A stretch of 64,000 bases of DNA from Mycteria americana (taxonomy: Eukaryota > Chordata > Aves > Ciconiiformes > Ciconiidae). How positions within the stretch are numbered: the stretch's first letter is position 1; each line of letters begins with the position of its first letter. Below the pieces are notes generated by a model. The model had not been told where the DNA came from. It saw only the letters and a list, made by a program, of their open reading frames with translations, and did not search any database. Shown here one piece after another: positions 1 to 13,170 of this stretch. A program made the translations under genes and the position numbers. Location: NCBI RefSeq assembly GCF_035582795.1, contig NC_134368.1:12754001-12818000 (forward strand), written 5' to 3'.

Positions 1-169
1 CAGGACTAAAGTAACACGACTTCTTTTCCTGATGTGCTGGAGAGGACCTTTATGTGCTTCAGTCTGGAAGAAGTACCATGGCTTCACTTGATGAATGCCT
101 CTTGGAACAGCTTGTCTGGTTTAAGCCAGAAAATTGCTTCTCTTGAGAATGCTCTGCTCTCTGAAGAAT
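1..169. other. Unique sequence left of the solo LTR
   Basis: No gene or repeat recognised. Confidence 0.5.
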
Positions 170-745
170 TGTCCTAGTTTTGGCTGGGATAGAGTTAATT
201 TTCTTCCTAGTAGCTAGTATAGTGCTGTGTTTTGGAGTTAGTAGGAGAATAACATTGATAACACACTGATGTTTTAGTTGTTGCTAAGCAGTGCTTACAC
301 TGGTCAAGGACTTTTCAGCTCCCCATGCTCTGCCAGGTGCACAAGAAACTGGGAGGGGACACAGCCAGGACAGCTGACCCCAACTGCCCAAAGGGCTATT
401 CCATACCATATGGCATCATGTTCAATATAGAAACTGGAGGGAGTTGGCCGGGGGGCAGCGATCGCTGCTCGGGGACTGGCTGGGCATCAGTCAGTGGGTG
501 GTGAGCGGTTGTATCACTTGGGTTTTTTTCCTGCGTTTTGTTCCTCTCTCACTCTCCTGTTTTCCTTTTCATTACAATTTATTATTATTATTATACCTTT
601 TTCTTTTTCCAATTATTAAACTGTTCTTATCTCAACCCACAAGTTTTCTTACTTTTGCTCTTTTGATTCTCTCCCCCATCCCACCGGGGGAGGAGGACGA
701 GCGAGCGGCTGGGTGGGGCTTAATTGCTGACTGAAGCTAAACCAC
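170..745 (+). mobile_element. Solo LTR of an avian endogenous retrovirus, plus strand
   Basis: The segment starts TGTCCTAGTTTTGGCTGGGA and ends near CTAAACCACA, matching the minus-strand copy at 53373-53970 along its whole length. An AT-rich TATA-like element lies at about 424-432 (AATATAGAA) and an ATTAAA poly-A hexamer at 615-620, followed by a GGGGGAGGAGG purine tract. No internal retroviral genes flank it, so it is a solo LTR. I could not find a matching target-site duplication. Confidence 0.8.
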
Positions 746-3700
746 ATCTACATGTGTGCCAGCTTCTCAGCTGTAAAGTCTATAAAATAATGCCATGGTG
801 TTATAACACAATATATTATGAGGATAAGTTCTCTACTGCTTTGGAGTTGCATGAGTACCGATACAAAAATGATTACAGAAATCTAATCATAAAATAACAA
901 AACTTGTTACTCTGCCATTCAGTGTTTAGTGTAAAATTTCTCCCTGCCTCTGAGTTTTGCATTGTTTGGACTATTTCTTTTTCCTCTTGCATTGGACAGT
1001 GTGGAATCAAGTCTTGACTATCTTCTGCAGGTATCCGAATTGCTCCCATTTTCCTGTTTCACTTATTTCTCTGTCTCTTTCAAAACTCTTTCAAATTTCA
1101 TGTTATCCACAAATACCATTAATATTGCAGGTTTCCTTTTTATTTGTAAAAAAATGCAGGATAGAAGTACATGTCTTCCAAGAGGAATGCATAAAATAAC
1201 AGACGCAATTTTTTCACTGAAAACTATTTGCAATATATCACTGACCAAAATTATTTGCAGTACTGCATAGGAATCCTGGATGTACATAAATTGTTGATAG
1301 GAACACCACAAGTGGGTACATTACACAGGCCCATTTCTTACCTGGCAAGATCTGATTCAGTGGGTTTAAGCCAAGGATAAACCTAATCTAGCACATCTTT
1401 GCTGACATCCACTGAAATTCGGGGATCTGACATTAACCATCTGTTGAAATGATTTCATGACATAAGAATAGCCAAAGCTTAAAAGGAGTAATACATTAAA
1501 TTTATCAGCACATATGTTCACAGAATTTAAGGCCAGGAACTTTGTAAATATTGAAAGCACATTTACTTAGTGAATCCAATGTCATTTACTGTAGCTGGGT
1601 CTTCTTTCAAAGCCTATGATCTCAGATGCCAAACTAAGCAGCACAAATCTTATTTATTTTGAAGTGGGATTTGAAAGGCCTCTGTCTTGTGTCACAAATT
1701 GGTAAGGCAAAACTAAGAGCACAAAACAAAACTAGTTTCAAATGTCTGTATGAAACTTTACCCATGACACCAAAATATTACTTTAGATTTCTCATACACA
1801 AAGTTTATTATCCGTGTATAATTTTGTTGTCATCTGACTTCATAATGTAAGTTGAAGACATAAGGAAACAAAATCAATTTTGTCTCGAAGTAAATTAGAG
1901 ACAAAGATTATTTTACTTCTCTTTCCACAGGACTACCCTAGTTGCAGAAATATATTTGCATAGTGCTGATCTTTTTTTCTCCTGTTGTTAACTGGGTAAA
2001 CGTAATATAGTAACTGGGCTCATTTTGTAATGTAAACTAGAACCTGTTCACAAAGCTGTACTGATCTTCATGGATCGTGGGGCTGTTTGACCTTTCTAGA
2101 TATTTGTGACATCCTATCATTTCCCTCTACACAATTAGCACTGAAGCAATTCTGGATACAATATCATATGACAGCAATTAAATAAGATCAAACATTCAAA
2201 AAGTAACAGTGCACATGGATACCATGATAGGCCTTACAATATCTTCCGTGCTATCTAATAAGCAGTGTAGAGAAAATAGAGCAAGATTCTGAGAAAAAAT
2301 AGCATGTTCTGACTCTGCTACTGCTGCTCATGTCCTCTGCTTGATGCCCTTTCTTTTTGTAAGTACCAGATTACCAATGCTTCAGGTTAAAAAAATGTTA
2401 CTTTTAATTATTTTCACAGCTATTTAAATTATGATCAAACAGGCTATAAGTGAGTTTAATTGCTTTAAGGCTTCAAGATTTAGAAGATTATCTCTGGAAG
2501 CATCTCAATGCACATTCTTCCCTGCTTTCTCCTTGCTCCCTGTGAAGAGGGAGTTATCTACCAGCCTAGCCCAGCAATAAATTAAGGTACCCCCCTACTG
2601 TCACAACAGGTCTGAAGATTGCTTCCTTGCCATGCTGCTCCAGAAAGACAGTAAGCAGGTGCATATACAACCTTCAATTAAGCGTATTATAGGGCACCAC
2701 CTGTGCGTACCTTAGGACTGATGTTCAGCAATCAGACAGCATGATTCCTTAGCTCAGACAGGACTGCCTATAGACTTAGAGGGGCAAGGTTGTCAGAGAA
2801 GTGGGTTTACCCACCCTTAGGATTTTTTCCTCCTTTCCACATTGGACAGAAAGTTGAGAATCTACACATTTCCTCCAACTAATCACCTGAAACCTCTTTT
2901 GAGACATTCAGAATATTTCATATTTGGTCTATCCAAAACATTATCATAAAGATGTCTGAGGTGAAATTAACCAGTCTTTTGCAAAAAAAGTAAAATAAAT
3001 CAAGGACCTGCTTTTGGAAATCAAGTAAGTGAAACAGGATATTTTGAGAAATAATGAAAAGGTGTATATATTTTTCAAGTTGGAAAAGGTTGTTCTTGAA
3101 GAATTTCCCACAGTTTTGATGAACTGACACTTTATGATGGGAGAACAAGAAGTTCAAAGAACATTTTCAAGTATCCCTGGTAGTAGGGTCTTATCCTACA
3201 TTTCCCTGCACAAGCATGCAATTTAGGTAACTCTTTACTTCTGATTCTTGTGCTCTGTTGAAAACCAAACTTTGTGTTGCCAAAACTTCTCCTATCACTT
3301 CTAAAGCAAAAGCTACATTAATTCCCAAATTGGGCACTGATGGAAAAATCTCTTTATCTAAAGCATAATTGATAGCACAGTGCGGCAAGGGTTTCCATTT
3401 CATTTTGATTATGCGCCCCCAACTTCACGCTGTTTCTAAATAAAATGGCAATTCTCCAGAGAAGTGTCATAGCTTAATTGTCACTTTTCTCCTGAACTGC
3501 GATAAATATAGAGTAATGTAATTAATGCAGCAGCAAGAAAAGTGCTGCTCCTCAAGGAGAAGAATTCGTAAGTTCCCTTGTGTTGTCCTAGCAACTTTGC
3601 AGAGTTGACAGAGATTCTTCTCTTTGAAGGAGGAGTAGGTACATGTCAGTTCTGAAACAGTGGTGTTATCTGTCATCAAATTACTTTGAGCACTGAATAG

Positions 3701-5269
3701 AATAAAATACTGTTTTTGCGATTTGACTTAAAAAAAAAAAAGGTCCTGCATGTTAAAATTGCTAAAATAGATAATCAACCAGATGAACTTAGGCCCAATT
3801 CAAAGTTCGCTGAAGTAAACAGAAACAGGCTTGTCCACTTCAACAAATTTTAGATGAAAGAACAGATTTTTAATGGTATCTAGACAGCCAAATCCCTTCT
3901 TAAGCCCCTCAATTTACAAGAGAAATAAGCGCCAACATACTTCAAAAACTTTGGTCCTGTATCACTAATGAGAAAACAAACATCGTAACTGGCGTACAGA
4001 AATATGTCTGTTTCCAGAGATCATATAGCAACACAGAAGATGAAGTAAAATGTACAGCGCTATCGCATAGCGCTGACTTTGACCATTCCTCCTTCTCTGC
4101 TGTGGGTTCTTCTTAGGGTCAGGCTACTACGGGTTGCTTGTCTTGGACAACACCACTTCCTGCTGCCAGCATGACACCTTCATACACATGCCCAGATCCT
4201 GGCATTCAAAGTACACAGCCCACCACCATCAGAGCTTTCTTCTTGTTCTGGTGGACACAGGTGACGTGCTTGTGGGTGGCCCTCTTTCTGCTGGGAAGCC
4301 TCCATCAAGAGTTTTAGCCAGATTAATTTTGTGTTAATGTCAAATGAAGCCTGTGGTTTCATACTCTGTTCATAGTTTCATTTTCCCTTCCCAGACCTAC
4401 AAGAGCCCTGGGTTCACCTTGCCAACACATGCTTCTACCATGCTGTTCCTTTGCCTTTTCTAATATTTTGTTTATTTTAAGGATTTCCCTTTGGTACTCT
4501 TTTTTCCTTGATAAGGCACCAAATCTCTTGGCATAGATAATTCCTTCTCCACTTGCGTGACAGCTGCAGCTCGAATCCGGTCATCTCTGGGGATTGCCCA
4601 TTCCCCTCAGTTCCAGGCTGCCTCTCACCCAACCTCTGACGATGCCTCAGAAGGGCTCAGATTTGAATTTCTCCTGCTCTCTCTTTAGTTTTCAGTCGTA
4701 AACTGTTGACTTTCACAGCCCCTTTCTGGTTAAAGTAGATTCAGTTTTATTTTCTGCCAATACAAAGACTGAGGTTGCTGCTCTTACCAGATGCTCAATC
4801 TATCCTTGAATCAAGGACACATGCTCTGAATTTCAATTATATGCAGGTTGATTTGACTTCGAAGGGGCATGAAAATATGGATAAAAGCAATAATTATATC
4901 ATCCTCCTGCTCCATGTTTTGTCATCTTGCTTTTACCAGTGATTTGCTGTAAACTATATTTAATGTTATTTATTTACACAAGACAAAGGATTTCATTTAG
5001 AGGAAGAGATGTTTTTGTTAAGCTGGCATTAAGCAACACATTAACTACTAACTAATAGTAGTTTGGTTCAATCTTTTTCTTCCATTGAAAACAGTATTAA
5101 AATAAAAAAGGTCTCGTATGACAAATATAATTTCTCCAGATTAGCCTTTTTAAATGATAAAATATTTTGATGGCATGTTCAAAATTTTTCTTACACATCC
5201 GTGACGTGCTACAGCTACCTGAGGAGATATCTGCCTCTGCTGTATATTTTTAACAAATTCAGGAGATTG
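746..5269. other. Gene-poor AT-rich DNA
   Basis: Read on both strands. Only short chance frames and the small inverted repeat at 4055-4075 stand out. No splice-site-flanked conserved peptide was recognised. Confidence 0.5.
4055..4075. repeat. Perfect CpG-containing inverted repeat (9-bp arms, 3-bp loop)
   Basis: CAGCGCTAT, loop CGC, then ATAGCGCTG. Every arm base pairs. It is unusual in an AT-rich, CpG-poor neighbourhood. Confidence 0.95.
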
Positions 5270-6430
5270 CTAATTGGTGTACATACCTTCAAGAAAGGCA
5301 AGTAGGACAGTCAGCATGACAACAAGCCAATTAATCTAACATGGGCAAATTCTCAATTAAATCCTGTATCAGTTTATCAATTAAAAAATATGTGCTGGAA
5401 TATAACAACAGCCAGTGATGATTATTTTACAGAAAGCAGATCTAATTGACCAAATCTTATTTAATTATTTGATGAGGTCACAGTTTTCTTTAAAAAAAGA
5501 TAATTGTAACAATATATTTAAACTTTTATAAGGCATTTGACTTATGCATAAGCATATGATAATCTCATCTAAAAATTAACACTATACATTATTAATAAAG
5601 CACACATTAAGTGAATTAAAAATGGCCCATGAATCTCTAGAAATAGTCACAAAAGGGAAAACACTGTGGAACCCAAGTAATTTTGATATGATTCCTCAGG
5701 GTTGGCACTGGACTTTGGAATATATCATATTCTCATAAATGATTTTGAAATAAGGCTAATGCAATCTTAAAACAATTACAGATGACAAAAACAGCTGGAA
5801 TGATAAAGAGCAAAGACGGAACAGTTAAACAGAATGATCTGAAGTAATTCAGCATATGAAACAATTAAGCCCACAAATAATTTTAATAAAATCACATTCA
5901 CATTATACATCTAAAAAGAAAAGTGCAAGTCATACCTACAAAATGGAGGGTGTATTGGCAAAGCAGTGACTTAAAATGAATCTAGAGTTAAAATGGACAA
6001 ACAAATGATAAACGGAATTATTTTATCATTAGTCTCCGAATGCTATGAAGACACAATAAACGTTAATATCTTCCTTCAGTATATGAAGAAAAGTAAGATT
6101 TGACTGGGAATAAGATTTGACTTCAGTGCATTTATTGCTAGCACTGAAACGGAAATGCTGCTTCCAATTCTGGTGCCCACATTTGAAAAACATGGCACAA
6201 AACCTTCTTCTTGAGAAGCCTACCTTCTCAAGAAGAGACCTACAAGGATGCTGAGTCAGAGCAGGATTTTTAATCAAGCAGAGGCAAACCAAGAAGCAGT
6301 GGTAGACAGGTCAAGTTGAACAAATTCAAACTGGAAACAAGACTAAGTTTCAACTGCAAGAGTGATTAAGCACCGAGACCTTCAAATCAAGACAGAGCAC
6401 ATCTTTGGAAGAAAGTCACAGACCTTTTAC
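5270..6430 (+). mobile_element. Ancient, decayed CR1/L3-like LINE fragment
   Basis: No open frame survives, but the nucleotide pattern follows the reverse transcriptase to 3' end of old amniote CR1/L3 elements in order. There is an AAAGCAGATCTAATTGACCA ... TTTGATGAGGTCACAGTTT region (about 5436-5489), TTTATAAGGCATTTGACTTA (about 5524-5543, LDF-KAFDL), a TTCCTCAGGGTTGGCACTGG remnant (about 5692-5711, PQG), TTCTGGTGCCCACATTTGAA (about 6167-6186) and CAAATTCAAACTGGAAACAA (about 6322-6341). Recognition is from memory of the family; edges are approximate. Confidence 0.65.
6206..6236. repeat. Perfect inverted repeat (13-bp arms, 5-bp loop)
   Basis: TCTTCTTGAGAAG, loop CCTAC, then CTTCTCAAGAAGA. 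It lies inside the decayed LINE at 5.3-6.4 kb. The arms are themselves nearly palindromic. Confidence 0.95.
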
Positions 6431-9400
6431 AGCCCTTAGTTCTATCAATCTATTACAGCTTAATGAACAAGCAATCAAAGGTAACAGGGATCCAGCTTGA
6501 AGCTCATTGCCATCTGAAGACTTTTCCCATTGAGCTCAGGACCACAAAAAGAGAAACTGTGACATTTACGAAGTTTTTAAACCTTTAAAGTAACACTTGA
6601 AATTGAAACAGAAGGTTCACTTTCTTCAGCTCAGCCCATTCTTTTCTCTGGATTGAGGCATTTATTTGCAAAGAGCATTAAGCAAAGACAACAGACCACA
6701 GCATAAAGGACACACAGCCTCTACTCTGTGTATGCCAGAAATCGACATATTAGGCCAGATCCTCTATTAACATAAATCATTGTAGGCACAGTGTTTTGGC
6801 TCAGTCTCACAGGAAAAGATGCAATTCCCAAAATCAAGGTTTTGTCAGACATGATTTTCACACAACCTAGAAGAAGCATGAACATATTCCTCCAAGAGTT
6901 GCAAGATGCTGTAAAAAGATTTTGTCATGCTGTTCAAGTGTCTTGGAAAAGGCTTTCCAGGTAAGTAAGTATGAAAGGAGCTATGAAAAGGTTTTAAATG
7001 CATATAGGTTCTATTAAATTCAACCAAAGAGTCCAACTCAGTTAACTGCTTCTTGTTTCCATAAGGCCCAGATTACATCAGAAACAGCCCACATCTGATG
7101 TTTAACTTGCATGTTAAAAAGTGCAAGAGTAACATCTCTTCTCAGCATCCCATTTTGGGCTATTCAACTGTTACAGTAATCTGTTAATTCTAAATAAGAA
7201 TCTAAGGAGGATCACCATAAAGAGCCAGTAAGGGTGAAAATCCAGTCTCTCCCTTCAAAAGGTAACATTTCCTAGACCTACCCAATGTTTGAAATCAGCC
7301 ACAGCTCACATACTTTGTCACTAGAATATAGCTCCAACAGCATTAGGCTATTAGGAATGAGTCACTGAAAAATCCAGAGAGCAGTATGTAGGCTTGGGGG
7401 GAAGAAAAGAACTATAAAAAATTAATCATGGTATTAAATCAGCTCAGTTCAGGATCCACGCAAGCAGACTAGTGTAAACCTTTGCTGAGAAAGCCATCCA
7501 ATACTAACGCGGGGTGGGGGTACCCAATCTTGCTTCCTTGACTGCCATGAGTTTTTGATAAGTGACAGACAGCAGCCTCATAGTCACCACACCAGCACCC
7601 TCAGGTGAATCCCATCCACCCCCACAGATTTTAAAAACCCCAGCCTGAGTAGTCTCTAACCTGTTGCTCCCCGCTGTTGGTTGCCATCTCTTTCCCAAAC
7701 TGCAGAAGTACATGCAGAAGTCAGGGAGCAAGCTTGCCTATGAACAGTGAGGAAAAAAAGGTCCTGACAATTTCAGTTTTCTCCTCGTTGTCTATCACTA
7801 GGCTCTCGTTCACTGACACATTTTTTCCTAAACTTCCTTTGGTAGTTAGCACGTTTTTGGAATCCATTCTTACCATCTTTAATGTTCCCTGCTCGTATAC
7901 TTTTACATTCTTCCTTTGTTTCTTACATTCTTCCTTTAGTGCTGTCCACCTTTTCCTAGATCAACCCTTGGAGAAACCTTCCTTCATCCCACTGATCCAA
8001 CCTCTAATAAAAATTAAACACGTAGGTACATAAAGGATGTTGAAACAACATTGTGGTGAGGATGAATATGATATGAATATGCAGACAGACACAAATACAC
8101 AGACAAAAAAAGAAGCTTGCCTTTGCTGGTTTTTTGAATAGCCCTTTCAAGTCACCTTTACACATCACTAAGAGGTTAGCTGCAGGAGCACAGAATTTTG
8201 CACAGAATTCAAATTAGGAAAAAGTATGATTGCCAGATTCGTTGAGACCTGCGTCCATCTGCTTCAGTGTCCTCCATCTGACAGGGGTAACAGGAGATGT
8301 TTCAAAGAAAGACAAGCCCATTAAGGGCAACTATAGGACAACATGCTCTTTCAGAAACCAGCTTCCTCCATTCAGATACATAAAGGCTATCTTATGTCCT
8401 GAAGCATGTAGCTTTATGTCCTTTTTTTTTTTTCCCCAAAAAGTCTTTTTTTATTTTAATCTCCTCTAATACATCAGGAGATTTTCTCATTATCTATTAC
8501 CCTTTTTTGATCCTATTAAGCTTCTAGAGGCAATGACAGCAAGAGACAGCAGGGTTCAGAGGTTAATTGTGCCTTGTATTTAAAAAGTACTTCCTTTTTT
8601 CCATTTTAACTATGTTCATTTTTAAATAATGCTAAAATAGAAACTAAAAAAAAATCTATAGCTCAGTTTAAAATAAAAATGAAAGAAAAGAGAGAGAGAG
8701 TTAAAATTATGACACTCAAATAATTCTTTCCTGTAAGCCTTGGGGAAAACTTGATGGCACTGAGAAGTTAATGTAAATTGCCACTGTTAAGGTTAGATTA
8801 GAAATAAAATTTAAAAAATAACTCTTTTAATCAGCTCCTCAGCTGGTGTGAATCAGCTCAGTTCTTTGGGAGTTACTGAGCCTGAAGTGATTTATATCAC
8901 GTGAAGATCATGCCCTTTGATCTTTAAATATCTATTATTTTTTTATGGATCTCCTGTGGCCTTCTTTTAATGTATGTACATCTTTCTTAAGTCACGGTGT
9001 ACAGAACCAGACCTTCCACTTCACCTGCGGTCTCACCTCCTGCTTCCTACGCATCATCTTCCCGTTCATAAATCCCAGAATAAGATTTATCCTTCTTTTG
9101 CAGCAAACACCATTGATCCCTATTCAGTTTCTGATCCATTATAATATCATCACCCAGTCAGTAACTCCCCATGTCATATTCATAATTCCCCCTCCCTGCC
9201 TACAAACACACATCTCTCCCCATGTTTTTAGCACTTGAACTTACTGGATTTCATCTCACTGATTTCAAATCACTTATGCAATTAATCAAGATCATTCTGA
9301 ATTATAATTGCGTCTCTCCCTTTCATTCTTCCTCCAGAAACCGCCTCCTGCCAGCCAGGGACTGTCCTTTCTAGTTAAAACTCAGTTCTGCATCGGAATA

Positions 9401-12400
9401 ATTTTATTCAAGGAATGTAACAAGCAGCACAACATTGGCATACTGCTGGCTATACAGCCACCCTGGGACTCGCTATACCAAAGACTGTAAGATCTAGTTT
9501 CCTCTTCATAATATACATACCACTGCACTGTGCATTTAAAAACTACCTACATAACGTGTTTTAGTATTGAACATGTACTAATCCTGCTTCTGAGCTGAAG
9601 TATTCACACACACAGTGATTCTAACCATCTCATGAAAAACTGCACATTTAACTGAAGTCATTCACTCATCCCTACCTTTATTCATTCTTTTTATTAATAC
9701 AGTTGTCAAAATTCACATTAAAAACTCTTACCTTCTCCATTTTAAGCACTCATTTACCACCATCCACTCCAAAGAGCTCACAGTATCTTCCATGTGGCAT
9801 AGCCTGAAAATGTAATAAGCATAACCTTTATTCCATCACCCACATTTTATAAAGAATTACAGATTAGGATTCCTAGGACTAGGAACTTGTGCATAAGGAC
9901 TCTTAATGCATCCTTCAGGTTTAATGTGCCTCTAGAGGTGGTATTTCAACCAGCTAGGAACAAACTTCATGCTATTTTCATCTACATGGGCTTAATTCAT
10001 TAGTCTAAACATAAGTATCTTGTGCCACTTGAGATTTCCTAGGACAGGTGATCTATTCACACAAGGCTGATGATAATAATAAAGGACCTAATGGAGGCCT
10101 TACATTCCCCTGGGCCAGCAGCCAGAGACCTGGTGAGATACCAGGAGATGAGATGAGACAACAGTATCTCGAATGGCACTTCCTGTTTAGGCAACTGAAT
10201 TGTTCTTTATCTATTTCCCTGCCTTATAAGTACGTTGTGTAATGTGTCGGTGCTTGCTTACGTATAAGCCTGGATGCATGTGAAGGATGCTTCCATATGG
10301 AGGAAGACTATATGGCAGTTATATTCTTCTTTTCTGAAAAAAAGTTTTATGCCTCCTGTCTACATTTGCTTTTGACAGTTAATGAGTCAAAGGAGAATTG
10401 TTCAAAGCTGCTTGACTTACGCAAAAAAAAGTCTTAAAAAGAACTGAGCACACACAGATCTCATCTCTGCCTGCATACCTTCCACTTGGTAGGGGAAAAT
10501 GCTGAAATGGTTGACCTATTCAGTAACAAAAAGTGCAATCTATTTTCAGTGTCAGCCAGCCAGCAGCCAGAACTACTCCTGCGGATATATACTGTGCAAT
10601 GTAGGCAGTAATTATTTCTTTCAGAAAGATCCAAGGAATACAAGTGCAATCCTGCTTTTCATCCTCTTTTAAAACCTTTGGTTGTGCTCTCCTACTGGGA
10701 TCTATCTTATCTCCCTTTCTCTTTAACACCCACTTGGAGGAGGAAACGCAACCTATAGGTTTCACTGCCAAGAACATACAGCTGATTCCCTGTTTTACTC
10801 TCCACAGATGTAGACATTGCTACCTGTAAAATGTCACAATGCTTGGCAGAAATTAGTTCCTGTGCAAAGAGCAGCAGACTTATCCTGACCCTACAGAAGG
10901 TCTAACAATGATCCACAGAGGAAAGTACTTCAAAAGAACTAGCTGGGGCATAACTGTTTCTTTCATCAGAAACATCAGTCCCCTATTCATCAAAATGGTG
11001 TGAAGCTGCCAGGTTCTGTTCCATCGCTGATTAAACATTGACAATCATCATTTGTGGAGGAAACACACATAAAAAGCTATTTCCCATTAAGTGCACACAT
11101 TTAAGAACAGTATTTCCAGCCAAAGCTGATTGCCTGTTGACAAAATTACAAAATATGTCTGGATTTTACAAAATTAAGCCCATAACCTACTGAAGTGTAG
11201 AGATGGAGTGCTGTGATAGATGAGTAATGGCAGCAAAGGTGTTCAAAGGAACCTGAACCTGCATCAAGGCTTGATCCTGTATCTCAAAGAAGCCAACAGA
11301 AAAATAGCTCATTGCCTTTGCAGGGCCTTAATAAAGGGTCCTCTTCCAGACCCAGAGGAGAAGAGGTGGTTTGCCCTTTTTTCATAATACCAGAAGCTGG
11401 TTGTAAATAAGTGAGGCACGGAAGCAGTGGGGCTTCCCATCCAGCTGCGGAGGTACGTCTGCCCTGTCGTCAAAGCAATGACCAAGAAGCAGATTCCGCC
11501 CGTGATTCACTGAAGCATGGTTCCACGGACCTGTCTCTAGGTTGGCAGTGATGTGATAGATCAGCACTGGAACTTTCTTTAACGACCATCGAGTGTCATT
11601 TATACCGGCTTAAAGTATTTTTATTACTATTAAAGTTAGAATCTCTCTACTCAGAAATCACTCTTTCTCTGGGGTTTTGCTAAATTGCTGTCTGTGGAAG
11701 TTCCTTCTCTGATTGCCTGACAGAGGAACTGCTACTGCTTGGTCGCCTGCTCTTATAGTAGTCAACGTCAACATCACCCATTTTATTTCACTCTAATCGT
11801 CACATTACTCCTTCCTAATCTCTTTATTACCCTTTCCAAAGCCTTAGCAGCAATACAACATGACACAGTATCATCAAAGAAAGAAACAAACCATGGTAGT
11901 ACAAATTGAAGGAACTCCAAATAAATCCAAAGAATAAATATTTTCTGAGGAAAGCATCAGTGTTTAAACATAGAGAGTGTTTCAGTGACTGAGACACCAT
12001 GCAAATCAGCTTTGCAAGCTCTGTCTCAAATGCAAATTGATGTTAAATATCTGGTGGCAAAGAGCAAGAAAGATGACAAGCTCTCTTACGCAGTAAGTTG
12101 AGCTACCAGTAATTACATGCCTGAGACACACTTTAACAAGGTAACTTGGGCTGTGCTCAGCCAGCAGCTTGCTGATCACCCTTTCTTGCTGAACATCTGT
12201 AAGCAAACCAGCACATCTATTATTTTTACTGAGACACTTGAAGTTTAGTAGTTAGCTACTCATTTAGTCTTATGCTACTCTTTTGAGGGCATGAGGTTCA
12301 TAAATACCTTTAAATACCTTTTCCTATTGCAATAGCCATTTTACCTCCAAAAGTTGACTGAGCAAGAAAAAAAAGAAAGAGTTTGCAAAGGCACGTAACT

Positions 12401-12691
12401 ATACCATAAAGACACATCTTCACATAAGGACTCCTAGGAGACAGTAATTTGTACCACTGTGCAGCATTTTCCTGGTTTGTTGTCTTGGCCACTACAGGTA
12501 CAGAGATTCCAAGAAGCCTTTGAAAAGGAAAGACTGTGACTTCTCTCTCTATCAGGAGGTATTAGGACAATTCAGGACCTTCTCACTTACCAGAAGAGGA
12601 GAGCTGGCAAAAACTGCCCTTCTTTTCCCATCCACTGCAAGACCTAGACCACCACAGGCATTTTTAGAAAAGAAAGCAATGTTTCAGAGGG

Positions 12692-12715
12692 AAAAAAAAA
12701 AAAAAAAAAAAAAAA
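12692..12715 (+). repeat. Poly-A tract (about 24 bases)
   Basis: Uninterrupted A run followed by an A/C-rich tail. No recognisable processed gene lies upstream, and no target-site duplication was found. Confidence 0.9.
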
Positions 12716-13009
12716 CAAACAAAAAAAACCAAAGGTGCAACATTACTTAAATAGCCAGCTTCTTAATAATAATTTGCATTTCAGATTGCCAAGAAATGAC
12801 TTGAAATAATCTAGTTTCTTTCATCTGATCAGGGCAATTATCAAAATAACACCACATACTTGTAATATACTTCGATTACTTCACTTTGGCAGTTACATTT
12901 ATACAGAAAGAAGATTCCAGAGAGAAGTAAATGCAGGTTATCTTTTCAAGGGAAAAATGCCACAATACCCTGGAAGGATGATGCAAGAACCAGTTGCCTA
13001 CAATGTCTA

Positions 13010-13170
13010 ACGAAACGCAACGCAGCTACCAGCCCACTTTCCCCAGCGCTGGAGACGCGGCCGCAGGACTCGCAGAACCCGGGGAGAGGCAGCTGCTGCT
13101 GGAGTGGCCTCTCTGCAGCTTTTTCACTTTCCCCACCTGCTGGCCACGCTGGAAAGCAGCACAGCACCAA
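13010..13170. other. GC-rich islet with a GCGGCCGC core
   Basis: About 160 bp markedly richer in G+C than its surroundings, with GACGCGGCCGCAGG near 13056. It could be a small promoter, an exon of an unidentified transcript, or neither. Frames are open on both strands, which GC content alone can explain. Confidence 0.35.

Noticed and set aside
444-734. 96-residue frame starting MAGGQR, with a similar frame at 53399-53689 on the minus strand
   Set aside because: Both lie in the same place in the two solo LTRs; the similarity reflects shared LTR DNA, not a conserved gene.
12520-12750. Possible processed pseudogene ending in the poly-A run at 12692
   Set aside because: No recognisable coding or repeat sequence upstream, no poly-A signal at the right distance and no target-site duplication.
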